Assembly: GCA_934376945.1 (NCBI GenBank)
Contig: CAKRPI010000102.1
Span: 1-6,862 of the forward strand
Direction of reading: 5' to 3'
DNA: 6,862 nt
Source of the DNA: an uncultured Lachnospiraceae bacterium
GTDB taxonomy: Bacteria > Bacillota > Clostridia > Lachnospirales > Lachnospiraceae
In this document: positions 1-5,109 of the stretch, one piece after another
Layout: every line of letters begins with the position of its first letter
Numbering within the stretch: the first letter of the stretch is position 1
The notes under the pieces: generated by a model
What the model saw: the letters and a program-made list of their open reading frames with translations, nothing else
Database searches by the model: none
Told to the model about the DNA's origin: nothing
Translations under genes and position numbers: made by a program

Positions 1-5
1 TGATA

Positions 6-64
6 CAAGCAAGTCCCTACCCACTGCTTATTGCTCCGCGCAATTGAAGCAGGGGACTTGCTTG
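6..64. repeat. Structured palindrome, family A copy 1
   Basis: A 12-bp outer stem (CAAGCAAGTCCC at 6-17 against GGGACTTGCTTG at 53-64) encloses a second stem (CTGCTT 24-29 / AAGCAG 47-52) and an apical stem (ATTGC 30-34 / GCAAT 40-44) with a 5-nt loop TCCGC. Read on the - strand the loop is GCGGA and one side carries an unpaired TGGGTA. The same arrangement, with different but still complementary outer stems, occurs in the opposite orientation at 566-625. No T-run follows either end, so it does not look like a simple intrinsic terminator. It may be a miniature repeat element or a structured RNA end. The structure is seen directly; the function is unknown. Confidence 0.75.
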
Positions 65-91
65 ACTCGGTTAAATAAAGGAAAGAAAGAC

Positions 92-119
92 TTGACAAAT
101 TAAAAAGGCGCAGTATAAT
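92..119 (+). promoter_or_regulatory. Sigma-A type promoter of the metal-efflux operon
   Basis: TTGACA (92-97) and TATAAT (114-119) are both exact consensus, separated by 16 bp. Transcription should start near 126, so the transcript would begin just before or within the inverted repeat at 129-150 and carry a leader of roughly 105 nt before the HMA gene start at 232. The leader contains a 12-bp direct repeat GTACATAATAAA (186-197 and 202-213). Confidence 0.85.
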
Positions 120-128
120 AAAAACAAA

Positions 129-150
129 CATATGAATAATTGTTCATATG
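129..150. promoter_or_regulatory. ArsR/SmtB (CadC-type) operator
   Basis: A 22-bp inverted repeat with arms CATATGAATAA and TTGTTCATATG; 10 of 11 base pairs are symmetric. The ATGAA/TTCAT half-sites and spacing resemble operators of ArsR/SmtB metal sensors such as CadC and CzrA. It lies at about +3 to +25 of the predicted transcript, where bound repressor would block transcription. The regulator is most simply the CadC-like protein encoded at 2652-3068 at the far end of the same operon. The binding itself is inferred. Confidence 0.8.
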
Positions 151-231
151 TAAAAGCAAAAAGAGCGGATACCGCACAAAGAAACGTACATAATAAAAAA
201 AGTACATAATAAAGAAAAGGAAGGAACAGAC

Positions 232-450
232 ATGAAAAAGACTTACAAGATCGAAGTAGACTGTGCAAACTGTGCAAATAAAATGGAAGAGGCTGCAAAG
301 AATACAGCAGGAGTAAAGGACGCAACGGTAAACTTCATGACACTGAAGATGATCGTTGAATTCGAAGAAGGACAGGATCCGAAGGCCGTAATGCAGGATG
401 TTCTGAAGAACTGCAAGAAGGTTGAGGACGATTGCGAGATTTATCTGTAA
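232..450 (+). CDS. Small free-standing HMA-domain metal-binding protein
   Basis: A 72-residue cytosolic protein made of a single heavy-metal-associated (HMA, ferredoxin-like) domain with nothing else attached. The metal loop is D10-C11-A-N-C14. An Asp directly before the first Cys, as in the DCxxC loop of ZntA-type ATPases, favours Zn/Cd/Pb over Cu(I), for which GMTCxxC or GMxCxxC is usual. Two further cysteines, C61 and C68, lie near the acidic C terminus and could add ligands. The start has a good ribosome site (AAGGAAGGA ending 6 nt before the ATG). It is the first gene after a consensus promoter and an ArsR-type operator. The downstream ATPase lacks an N-terminal HMA domain, so this protein probably supplies that domain in trans as a chaperone or regulatory domain. 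Family assignment is firm; the partner is inferred. Confidence 0.9.
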   Translation: MKKTYKIEVDCANCANKMEEAAKNTAGVKDATVNFMTLKMIVEFEEGQDPKAVMQDVLKNCKKVEDDCEIYL

Positions 451-470
451 AAATAATATGACGTGATAGG

Positions 471-494
471 ACTCCGCCTCTGCAGGCGGTAAGT
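471..494. repeat. Short hairpin, family B copy 1
   Basis: Stem CCGCCT (474-479) / AGGCGG (484-489) with loop CTGC, extended by ACT (471-473) / AGT (492-494) across a TA bulge. The hairpin and the sequence just after it align with 6775-6800, where the stem is CCACCT/AGGTGG with loop CTTC and then TGAGT. The stem differs at paired positions (G-C replaced by A-T), which preserves base pairing. It begins 20 nt after the HMA gene stop codon and forms the outer edge of the larger palindrome that ends near 718. Confidence 0.6.
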
Positions 495-532
495 ACGAAA
501 CGAAATCTGCCCCGGGTGAATTTTTACTTTTC

Positions 533-548
533 TGTATACATGTATACA
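533..548. promoter_or_regulatory. Perfect 16-bp palindrome TGTATACATGTATACA
   Basis: Two tandem TGTATACA octamers together make a perfect inverted repeat. A third partial copy (TGTATAC on the - strand) is at 681-687 and forms the inner end of the opposite arm of the long palindrome. It could be a protein-binding site or merely part of the repeat. No promoter elements were found beside it. Confidence 0.35.
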
Positions 549-565
549 CAGGATGTTGAACGAAG

Positions 566-625
566 ATAAGCATTCCCCCGCTTAAGTGCGCGGAGCATTA
601 AGCGGTGGGTAAGGGGAATGCTTAT
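566..625. repeat. Structured palindrome, family A copy 2
   Basis: A 13-bp perfect outer stem (566-578 / 613-625) encloses CGCTTAA (579-585) / TTAAGCG (598-604) and an apical TGC/GCA pair with loop GCGGA (90-94 within the 500s). An unpaired GTGGGTAA lies on the 3' side (605-612). Loop, middle stem and bulge match the - strand of 6-64, while the outer stem sequence differs and stays complementary. The two copies are in opposite orientations and bracket the promoter, operator and HMA gene. Confidence 0.75.
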
Positions 626-627
626 GT

Positions 628-655
628 CCGCTTTACGCAAAAAGCGGTGTTTTGC
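628..655 (+). terminator. Weak terminator-like hairpin upstream of the ATPase gene
   Basis: Stem CCGCTTT (628-634) / AAAGCGG (641-647) with a 6-nt loop, followed by TGTTTTGC. The T-run is short and interrupted, so at best it attenuates transcription from the HMA gene into the ATPase gene. It may be only a component of the surrounding palindrome. Confidence 0.25.
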
Positions 656-767
656 AGGTTCTGGTATCCGATGAAAACAGGTATACAAAAAGAAAATCCC
701 CGGGGTTCGCTTTACCGGACAGAAAAGATATCTGATATTTTTTACTCTAAGAGCAGGAGGATAGGTC

Positions 768-2636
768 ATGAATAAGAAGCAGAAAAAAATGCTTATACGC
801 ATCCTTATAGCAGCAGTGCTGATTGTTCTGCTGTCTGTACTTCCGGTGGAAGGCTGGCTGCAATTTGCATTATTTATGGTTCCGTATCTGGTGATCGGAT
901 ACGATATTCTGAAAAAAGCATGGAAAGGTATCTGCAACAGGCAGGTGTTTGATGAAAATTTTCTGATGGCGGTTGCAACAATCGGCGCAATTTTGCTTGG
1001 TGACTACAAGGAAGGCGTAGCTGTTATGCTGTTTTATCAGATCGGAGAGCTGTTCCAGAGCTATGCAGTCGGAAAGAGCAGGAGAAATATCAGTGAGCTG
1101 ATGGATATCCGGCCGGATTATGCAAATGTAGAGCATGACGGAAAGCTGGAGCAGGTGGATCCGGATGAGGTTGAGATCGGAAGCATCATTGTTGTTCAGC
1201 CAGGTGAAAAGGTACCGATCGACGGTATTATTATAGAGGGAAAATCATCACTGAATACGAGTGCACTGACCGGAGAAAGTATTCCGCGGGATGTATATGA
1301 AGGAGAAGAGGTTATCAGTGGCTGCATCAATATGACAGGAGTCCTCCGTATCCGTACCACGAAGGAGTTTGGCGAGTCGACCGTATCTAAGATTCTGGAG
1401 CTTGTGGAAAATTCCAGTTCCCGTAAATCCCGTTCTGAAAACTTTATTTCAAAATTTGCACGTGTGTATACACCGGCTGTCTGCTACGGAGCGCTGGCAC
1501 TCGCATTTTTGCCGCCGCTGGTACGACTGCTTTTCATGGAGCTTTCTCCGGAATGGGGCGACTGGATTTACCGTGCGCTTACCTTTCTTGTAATCAGCTG
1601 TCCGTGTGCACTGGTCATCAGTATTCCACTCAGCTTTTTTGCAGGAATCGGAGGGGCGAGCAAGGAGGGCGTGCTGGTAAAAGGCTCCAATTATCTTGAA
1701 ACACTTTCCCAGACAAAGTATGTGGTATTTGACAAGACCGGAACGATGACAAAAGGCGTTTTTGCGGTGAGCGGCGTGCACCATTCCTCTATGGAAGAGG
1801 AGAAGCTGATTGAATATGCAGCACTTGCAGAAAGTGCATCCTCTCATCCGATCAGCAGAAGTATTCAGAAGGCATATGGAAAGGAAATAGACCGGAGCAG
1901 AGTCTCAGATATTGAAGAGATCAGCGGAAACGGCGTGACGGCAGTTGTGGATGGTGTCAAAATTGCAGCAGGAAATGGAAAACTGATGGACCGTCTCGGA
2001 GTTCCGTATCAGGAATGCCATCATGTGGGAACGGTTGTGCATATAGCTGTTAATGGAGCATATGCAGGCCATATCCTGATTTCTGACCAGATAAAGCCGC
2101 ATGCAAAAGAGGCAATTCAGAGCCTGAAGCATGCCGGAGTCAAAAAGACAGTTATGCTGACAGGCGATATGAAACGGGTTGCGGATCAGGTCGCACAGGA
2201 GCTCGGAATTGACGAGGTACACAGTGAGCTGCTTCCGGCAGATAAGGTATCACAGGTAGAGCGTCTGCTTGACGAGAAGAAAGAAAATGAAAAGCTTGCC
2301 TTTGTTGGCGATGGTATCAACGATGCACCGGTGCTTTCTCGTGCTGATATCGGAATCGCAATGGGAGCAATGGGATCAGATGCGGCGATTGAGGCGGCTG
2401 ACGTTGTATTGATGGATGATGATCCGCTGAAGATTGCAAAAGCCATCAAGATTTCCAGAAAATGCATTCGTATCGTTTATGAGAATATCTATTTTGCAAT
2501 TGGAATCAAGCTGATCTGTCTGGCGCTTGGCGCGCTTGGAATTGCAAATATGTGGATGGCAATTTTTGCAGATGTCGGAGTTATGATCATTGCGGTGCTG
2601 AACGCGATCCGTGCGCTGTTTGTTAAGAAACTGTAA
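768..2636 (+). CDS. cadA: P1B-2 type Cd/Zn/Pb-exporting ATPase lacking an N-terminal HMA domain
   Basis: A 622-residue integral membrane pump that exports soft divalent metal ions at the cost of ATP. Visible in order: membrane pairs near residues 10-47 and 62-98; actuator motif TGES (168-171); membrane segments around 233-257 and 268-295 with the metal-site CPC (C278-P-C280); phosphorylation motif DKTGT with D322; the P1B-specific H360-P361; TGD (465-467); GDGIND (514-519); and last membrane pair 573-617. K581 and D602 in those final helices match the Lys/Asp pair of ZntA-like (Zn/Cd/Pb) pumps and argue against a copper pump. CadA/ZntA proteins are usually longer because of one or more N-terminal HMA domains. 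Here the protein starts directly with a basic stretch and helix 1, and the HMA domain is a separate upstream gene. AGGAGG lies 7 nt before the ATG. The cadC-like gene follows after 15 nt. Confidence 0.95.
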   Translation: MNKKQKKMLIRILIAAVLIVLLSVLPVEGWLQFALFMVPYLVIGYDILKKAWKGICNRQVFDENFLMAVATIGAILLGDYKEGVAVMLFYQIGELFQSYAVGKSRRNISELMDIRPDYANVEHDGKLEQVDPDEVEIGSIIVVQPGEKVPIDGIIIEGKSSLNTSALTGESIPRDVYEGEEVISGCINMTGVLRIRTTKEFGESTVSKILELVENSSSRKSRSENFISKFARVYTPAVCYGALALAFLPPLVRLLFMELSPEWGDWIYRALTFLVISCPCALVISIPLSFFAGIGGASKEGVLVKGSNYLETLSQTKYVVFDKTGTMTKGVFAVSGVHHSSMEEEKLIEYAALAESASSHPISRSIQKAYGKEIDRSRVSDIEEISGNGVTAVVDGVKIAAGNGKLMDRLGVPYQECHHVGTVVHIAVNGAYAGHILISDQIKPHAKEAIQSLKHAGVKKTVMLTGDMKRVADQVAQELGIDEVHSELLPADKVSQVERLLDEKKENEKLAFVGDGINDAPVLSRADIGIAMGAMGSDAAIEAADVVLMDDDPLKIAKAIKISRKCIRIVYENIYFAIGIKLICLALGALGIANMWMAIFADVGVMIIAVLNAIRALFVKKL

Positions 2637-2651
2637 TAAGGGAAGAAAAGC

Positions 2652-2719
2652 ATGACAGAAAAAGAAAAAACAGAAAAAGAAAGAACAGAAACAGAAAGAA
2701 GAGAAAGAACAGAAAAGGA
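2652..2719 (+). repeat. Purine-rich imperfect repeat encoding the CadC N-terminal tail
   Basis: ACAGAAA-type units recur throughout the first 23 codons of the repressor gene (ACAGAAAAAGAAA and variants), giving EKTEKERTETERRERTEK-like protein sequence. The tract is almost free of pyrimidines on the + strand. Such tracts are prone to slippage, and homologues may differ in length here. Confidence 0.55.
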
Positions 2720-3068
2720 TCAGGAATGCTGCGATGAGTGTGAGGTGCATCAGAATCTTCTGGAGATCGTAAAGAGTACCATGCCGGAAGAGACGGAGCT
2801 TTACGATCTCGCAGAGCTGTTTAAGGTGTTTGGAGATTCTACGAGAATACGAATCCTGTTTGTCCTCTTTGAGGCTGAGGTGTGCGTTTGTGATCTTGCG
2901 GAGGCGCTCAGTATGACGCAGTCTGCGATCTCACATCAGCTGCGGATTCTCAAGCAGAGCCGTCTGGTGAAAAGCCGCAGGGAAGGGAAATCTATTTTTT
3001 ATTCTCTGGCAGATGATCACGTCCGTGCGATTATCGCACAGGGACAGGAGCATATTGAGGAAGACTAA
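2652..3068 (+). CDS. cadC: CadC-like ArsR/SmtB-family metal-responsive repressor
   Basis: A 138-residue winged-helix repressor, predicted to be a homodimer that leaves its operator when Cd/Pb/Zn binds. The ArsR core (about 50-125) includes ELFKVFGDSTR, the CVC-DLAE segment and the recognition helix around SMTQSAISHQLR. C78 and C80 with N-terminal C26/C27 and C30 form a CadC-style alpha3N thiolate site. D121, H123, H134 and E137 reproduce the spacing of the alpha5 zinc site of CadC, so both sensing sites appear intact. Residues 1-24 are a Lys/Glu/Arg/Thr low-complexity tail encoded by an A-rich imperfect repeat. The start sits 15 nt after the ATPase stop behind a modest AAGGGAAG site. It is the last gene of the operon and presumably acts on the operator at 129-150. 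Its stop overlaps the stop of the convergent gene. Confidence 0.92.
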   Translation: MTEKEKTEKERTETERRERTEKDQECCDECEVHQNLLEIVKSTMPEETELYDLAELFKVFGDSTRIRILFVLFEAEVCVCDLAEALSMTQSAISHQLRILKQSRLVKSRREGKSIFYSLADDHVRAIIAQGQEHIEED

Positions 3069-3550
3069 ATGCGTCGCGCCACCTCTGCGGTGACAATGCC
3101 GACTGCTGTGCCGGTTATGACCCCGGCAGTAAGCAGCGCAGGTGCGTAATAAATCAGGGAAAGGCTCTCTACGACCACCATCGCGGCGGTCAGCTGTCCG
3201 ATGTTGTGAAAAACACCGCCAAGGATACTGAGCATTACAGGTGAGAGACCGGTCTTTTTCTGAAGAAGGGTCATGGCACACAGGCTGAGCGCGGCACCTG
3301 CGAAGCTGTAGATAATTCCAAAGAGATTTCCGAACAGAAAACCAATGATTAAAATACGGGCTGCCGATACAACGGCAGCCTCTTTCCATGTATAGCGAAG
3401 TAAAAGAAAAAGAACCGCGAGATTGGCAAGCCCAAGCTTGATGCCCGGAATACCGGGAAAGACAGGCAGAAGCGATTCAATATAACCGAGAATGGAAGCA
3501 AGCGCGGTAAACAGGCCAAGTCTGGCAAGCTTTTGTGTGTCGAGTATCAT
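3065..3550 (-). CDS. Gx transporter family / Hpre_diP_synt_I membrane protein
   Basis: A 161-residue, very hydrophobic protein with about five membrane segments (roughly 8-30, 40-54, 57-95, 104-128, 132-158). The loop motif PGIPGIKLGLAN (32-43) and the HNIGQ segment (115-119) are typical of the family annotated either as Gx transporter or as heptaprenyl diphosphate synthase component I (Pfam Hpre_diP_synt_I). The fold resembles the S-component of ECF-type transporters, which suggests a small-molecule uptake role, but the substrate is unknown. The ATG at 3550 is preferred over an in-frame TTG at 3574, since AGGAAAGGA lies upstream of that ATG at somewhat long spacing (11 nt). The usual companions (NusG-domain protein, ApbE) are not in the window. 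The stop codon overlaps that of cadC by convergence. Family sure, function uncertain. Confidence 0.85.
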   Translation of the reverse strand: MILDTQKLARLGLFTALASILGYIESLLPVFPGIPGIKLGLANLAVLFLLLRYTWKEAAVVSAARILIIGFLFGNLFGIIYSFAGAALSLCAMTLLQKKTGLSPVMLSILGGVFHNIGQLTAAMVVVESLSLIYYAPALLTAGVITGTAVGIVTAEVARRI

Positions 3551-3596
3551 GATAAAAGAGATCCTTTCCTGCAAGTCTGACAGCTTTCTGACTTTC

Positions 3597-3626
3597 AGTG
3601 TAGCAGTTGCAGCAGACGGCTGTCAA
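3597..3626 (-). promoter_or_regulatory. Promoter of the Gx-family gene
   Basis: On the - strand TTGACA (3626-3621) is followed after 18 bp by TACACT (3602-3597), giving a start near 3590 and a short leader of about 40 nt to the ATG at 3550. It is divergent from the + strand promoter at 3690-3718. Confidence 0.65.
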
Positions 3627-3632
3627 GCGTGG

Positions 3633-3652
3633 ATAACCGGTTATAGCTATAA
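3633..3652. promoter_or_regulatory. Overlapping palindromes between divergent promoters
   Basis: ATAACCGGTTAT (3633-3644) and TTATAGCTATAA (3641-3652) are two perfect 12-bp inverted repeats that share four bases. They sit just upstream of the -35 of the - strand promoter and about 40 bp upstream of the + strand -35. The position suits a regulator of one or both genes. The regulator is not recognised. Confidence 0.4.
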
Positions 3653-3689
3653 AAGATATCAAGCATGTTCAGGTTGGTCACATCATGTG

Positions 3690-3718
3690 TTGACACAGCT
3701 TTTTCTCTGTGGTACTAT
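3690..3718 (+). promoter_or_regulatory. Promoter of the sulfur amino-acid lyase unit
   Basis: TTGACA (3690-3695), a 17-bp spacer and TACTAT (3713-3718) predict a start near 3725 and a leader of about 100 nt before the ATG at 3829. I see no SAM (S-box) or T-box signature in this leader, so control of sulfur metabolism, if any, is likely at the promoter. Confidence 0.75.
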
Positions 3719-3828
3719 TTTCTGAATTAATCATACAAAACCAATAGGAATAATACATTCAGACCATGAGCAGAAAACGAAGCGATTCTAAATGTCCGCT
3801 TTACACAGCAGAAGAAAAGGAGAAGACG

Positions 3829-4974
3829 ATGACTTACCATTTTGAAACACGATGTATTCATGGCGACCGATGCCTGGACAAGGACCATCCGTACGGTGCC
3901 GTTTCCACTCCGATTTTCCAGACAGCAACCTTTATTCACCCGGGCCTGGGACAGTCGACGGGCTACGATTATACACGCGTAAATAATCCAACGAGAGATG
4001 AACTTGAAAAGATTGTTTCCTCACTGGAACATGCCTGCGATACAATGGCCTGTACAAACGGGATGGCGGCGATCGGGCTGTGCCTGGAATTTTTCTTTCC
4101 GGGAGATCATATTATCTGCACGGAGGATCTCTATGGCGGCTCTGTCCGTATGTTTGATAATGCAAAAAAGCAAAGAGACCTGAGCTTTACTTATGTTGAT
4201 ACTTCGGATGAAGCGCTTGTCGAGCAGCAGATCACGGAGCATACAAAGGCAATCTACGTCGAGACACCGAGCAATCCGACGATGCGTGTCACCGACCTTA
4301 GAGCAATGCGGAGGCTGGCAGACCGCTATGGTCTGTACCTGATTGTGGATAATACGTTTTTAACTCCGTATCTGCAAAAGCCGATTGATTTTGGTGCAGA
4401 TATGGTGATTCACAGCGGTACAAAGTATCTGGGCGGACACAACGATACGCTGGCCGGTTTTCTGTGCGTAAAGACACAGGAGCTTTCTGAGACGGCACGC
4501 TTTTACTTTAAGACAAACGGCTGCTGTCTCTCCCCATTTGACAGCTTTCTGATTCTGCGTGGTATCAAGACGCTTCCGGTACGCATGGATCGTCAGCAAA
4601 GCAATGCGCAGAAAATCGCACAATGGCTGAAAGAGCAGAAAAATGTGAAGCAGGTTTACTACACAGGGCTTTTAGAACATCCGGGTTATGAGGTAAACAA
4701 GTCGCAGGCCAAAGGTCCGGGTGCAATGATTTCATTCCGGGTAAGTGATGAGGCCACTGCGAAGCGGGCACTGGAGCGGGTACGTTTGATCTCGTTTGCA
4801 GAGAGCCTTGGCGGTGTGGAGACACTGCTGACGTATCCGACACTGCAGACGCATGGCGATGTGCCGATGGAAGTGAAAGAACGGCTTGGCATCACGAATG
4901 ATTTCCTGCGTCTGTCTGTCGGCATTGAAGATGTGGATGACCTGATTGCAGATCTGGATCAGGCACTCGCATGA
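3829..4974 (+). CDS. Trans-sulfuration PLP enzyme (cystathionine gamma-synthase / beta-lyase family)
   Basis: A 381-residue cytosolic PLP enzyme of the Cys/Met metabolism family (fold type I), expected to act as a homotetramer on cystathionine, O-acyl-homoserine or related sulfur substrates. Visible landmarks: YDYTRVNNPTR (46-56, the cofactor-phosphate Tyr/Arg loop of the neighbouring subunit), LYGG (101-104), VDNTF with D174 contacting the PLP ring nitrogen, SGTKY with the Schiff-base K199, SLGGVET (327-332) and C-terminal R361 for the substrate carboxylate. The residue after LYG is Gly rather than the Cys typical of methionine gamma-lyase, so that activity is less likely. Synthase and beta-lyase cannot be told apart safely by eye. 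The ATG at 3829 is chosen because AGGAG lies 6 nt before it; an in-frame ATG at 3766 has no such site. It probably shares a transcript with the MalY-type gene 131 nt downstream. Confidence 0.9.
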   Translation: MTYHFETRCIHGDRCLDKDHPYGAVSTPIFQTATFIHPGLGQSTGYDYTRVNNPTRDELEKIVSSLEHACDTMACTNGMAAIGLCLEFFFPGDHIICTEDLYGGSVRMFDNAKKQRDLSFTYVDTSDEALVEQQITEHTKAIYVETPSNPTMRVTDLRAMRRLADRYGLYLIVDNTFLTPYLQKPIDFGADMVIHSGTKYLGGHNDTLAGFLCVKTQELSETARFYFKTNGCCLSPFDSFLILRGIKTLPVRMDRQQSNAQKIAQWLKEQKNVKQVYYTGLLEHPGYEVNKSQAKGPGAMISFRVSDEATAKRALERVRLISFAESLGGVETLLTYPTLQTHGDVPMEVKERLGITNDFLRLSVGIEDVDDLIADLDQALA

Positions 4975-5013
4975 AAAATCACAAGGAGGGGCCCGCTTGC
5001 GGGAGGATTCCTT

Positions 5014-5109
5014 ATGATTCTACAAGTAGCGAAGCGGATTGCGAATATCCGCTTTGATTTGACAGGCACTGATGAAAAAAGCAGGAAACTCCGGAGGAAA
5101 ACGACATGA
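5014..5109 (+). CDS. Possible 31-codon small ORF coupled to the MalY/PatB gene
   Basis: ATG at 5014 follows GGGAGG (5001-5006) at 7-nt spacing, and the TGA (5107-5109) overlaps the next gene's ATG (5106) as ATGA, the classic arrangement for translational coupling. The predicted peptide is basic (MILQVAKRIANIRFD at the start, ending KLRRKTT) with no recognised family and no membrane segment. The same DNA contains an 8-bp stem (AAGCGGAT 5032-5039 / ATCCGCTT 5047-5054), and the ribosome site overlaps a small CCCG/CGGG hairpin. It may be a real leader or coupling peptide, or chance. Confidence 0.3.
   Translation: MILQVAKRIANIRFDLTGTDEKSRKLRRKTT

Larger units (their letters stand above)
471..718. 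repeat. Long nested palindromic element between HMA gene and ATPase gene
   Basis: This gap of 317 bp (451-767) holds no convincing gene. Imperfect terminal arms run inward: the left arm (487-539) reads CGGTAA, CGAA, CCCCGGG, ATTTT, CTTTT, TGTATAC. The reverse complement of 681-717 gives the same blocks in the same order with small gaps. The centre of these arms (about 602) nearly coincides with the centre of the strong hairpin at 566-625, so the whole could fold as one long stem. Inside are a perfect 16-bp palindrome at 533-548 and a small hairpin at 628-647. It has MITE-like or structured-RNA-like architecture. No target-site duplication was recognised and no transposase is nearby. It splits the HMA gene from the rest of the operon. 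Confidence 0.6.

Noticed and set aside
6..64. Plain intrinsic terminator of a gene upstream of the window
   Set aside because: No T-run follows the stem on either strand, and a related, covarying copy exists elsewhere; repeat element is the better description, though a terminator role is not excluded.
100..573. 157-codon open frame on the - strand across the HMA gene
   Set aside because: It is antisense to a clear HMA gene and its promoter; the Phe/Leu/Cys/Tyr-rich product reflects A-rich + strand sequence, and no family is recognisable.
232..2636. Copper chaperone and copper ATPase (CopZ/CopA) reading of the HMA gene and pump
   Set aside because: The DCxxC loop, the K581/D602 pair in the last helices and a CadC-type repressor fit Zn/Cd/Pb; the copper-pump residues of the last helices are absent.
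2931..3389. 152-codon - strand frame overlapping cadC and the Gx-family gene
   Set aside because: It is an out-of-frame shadow of the Gx-family gene on the same strand with an Arg/Cys/His-rich composition typical of non-coding translation.
3551..3574. Earlier TTG start for the Gx-family protein
   Set aside because: It would add 8 polar residues and place the AGGAAAGGA site inside the coding region; the ATG at 3550 is better.
3766..3828. Upstream in-frame ATG for the trans-sulfuration enzyme
   Set aside because: It would add 21 residues with no similarity to the family start, and it lacks a ribosome site; the ATG at 3829 has AGGAG at 6-nt spacing.
3720..3828. SAM (S-box) or T-box riboswitch before the trans-sulfuration gene
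   Set aside because: The leader is only about 100 nt and shows no conserved riboswitch core, no specifier or T-box sequence and no terminator.
3829..4974. Methionine gamma-lyase
   Set aside because: The residue after LYG is Gly, where methionine gamma-lyases have a characteristic Cys; the rest fits the cystathionine enzymes.
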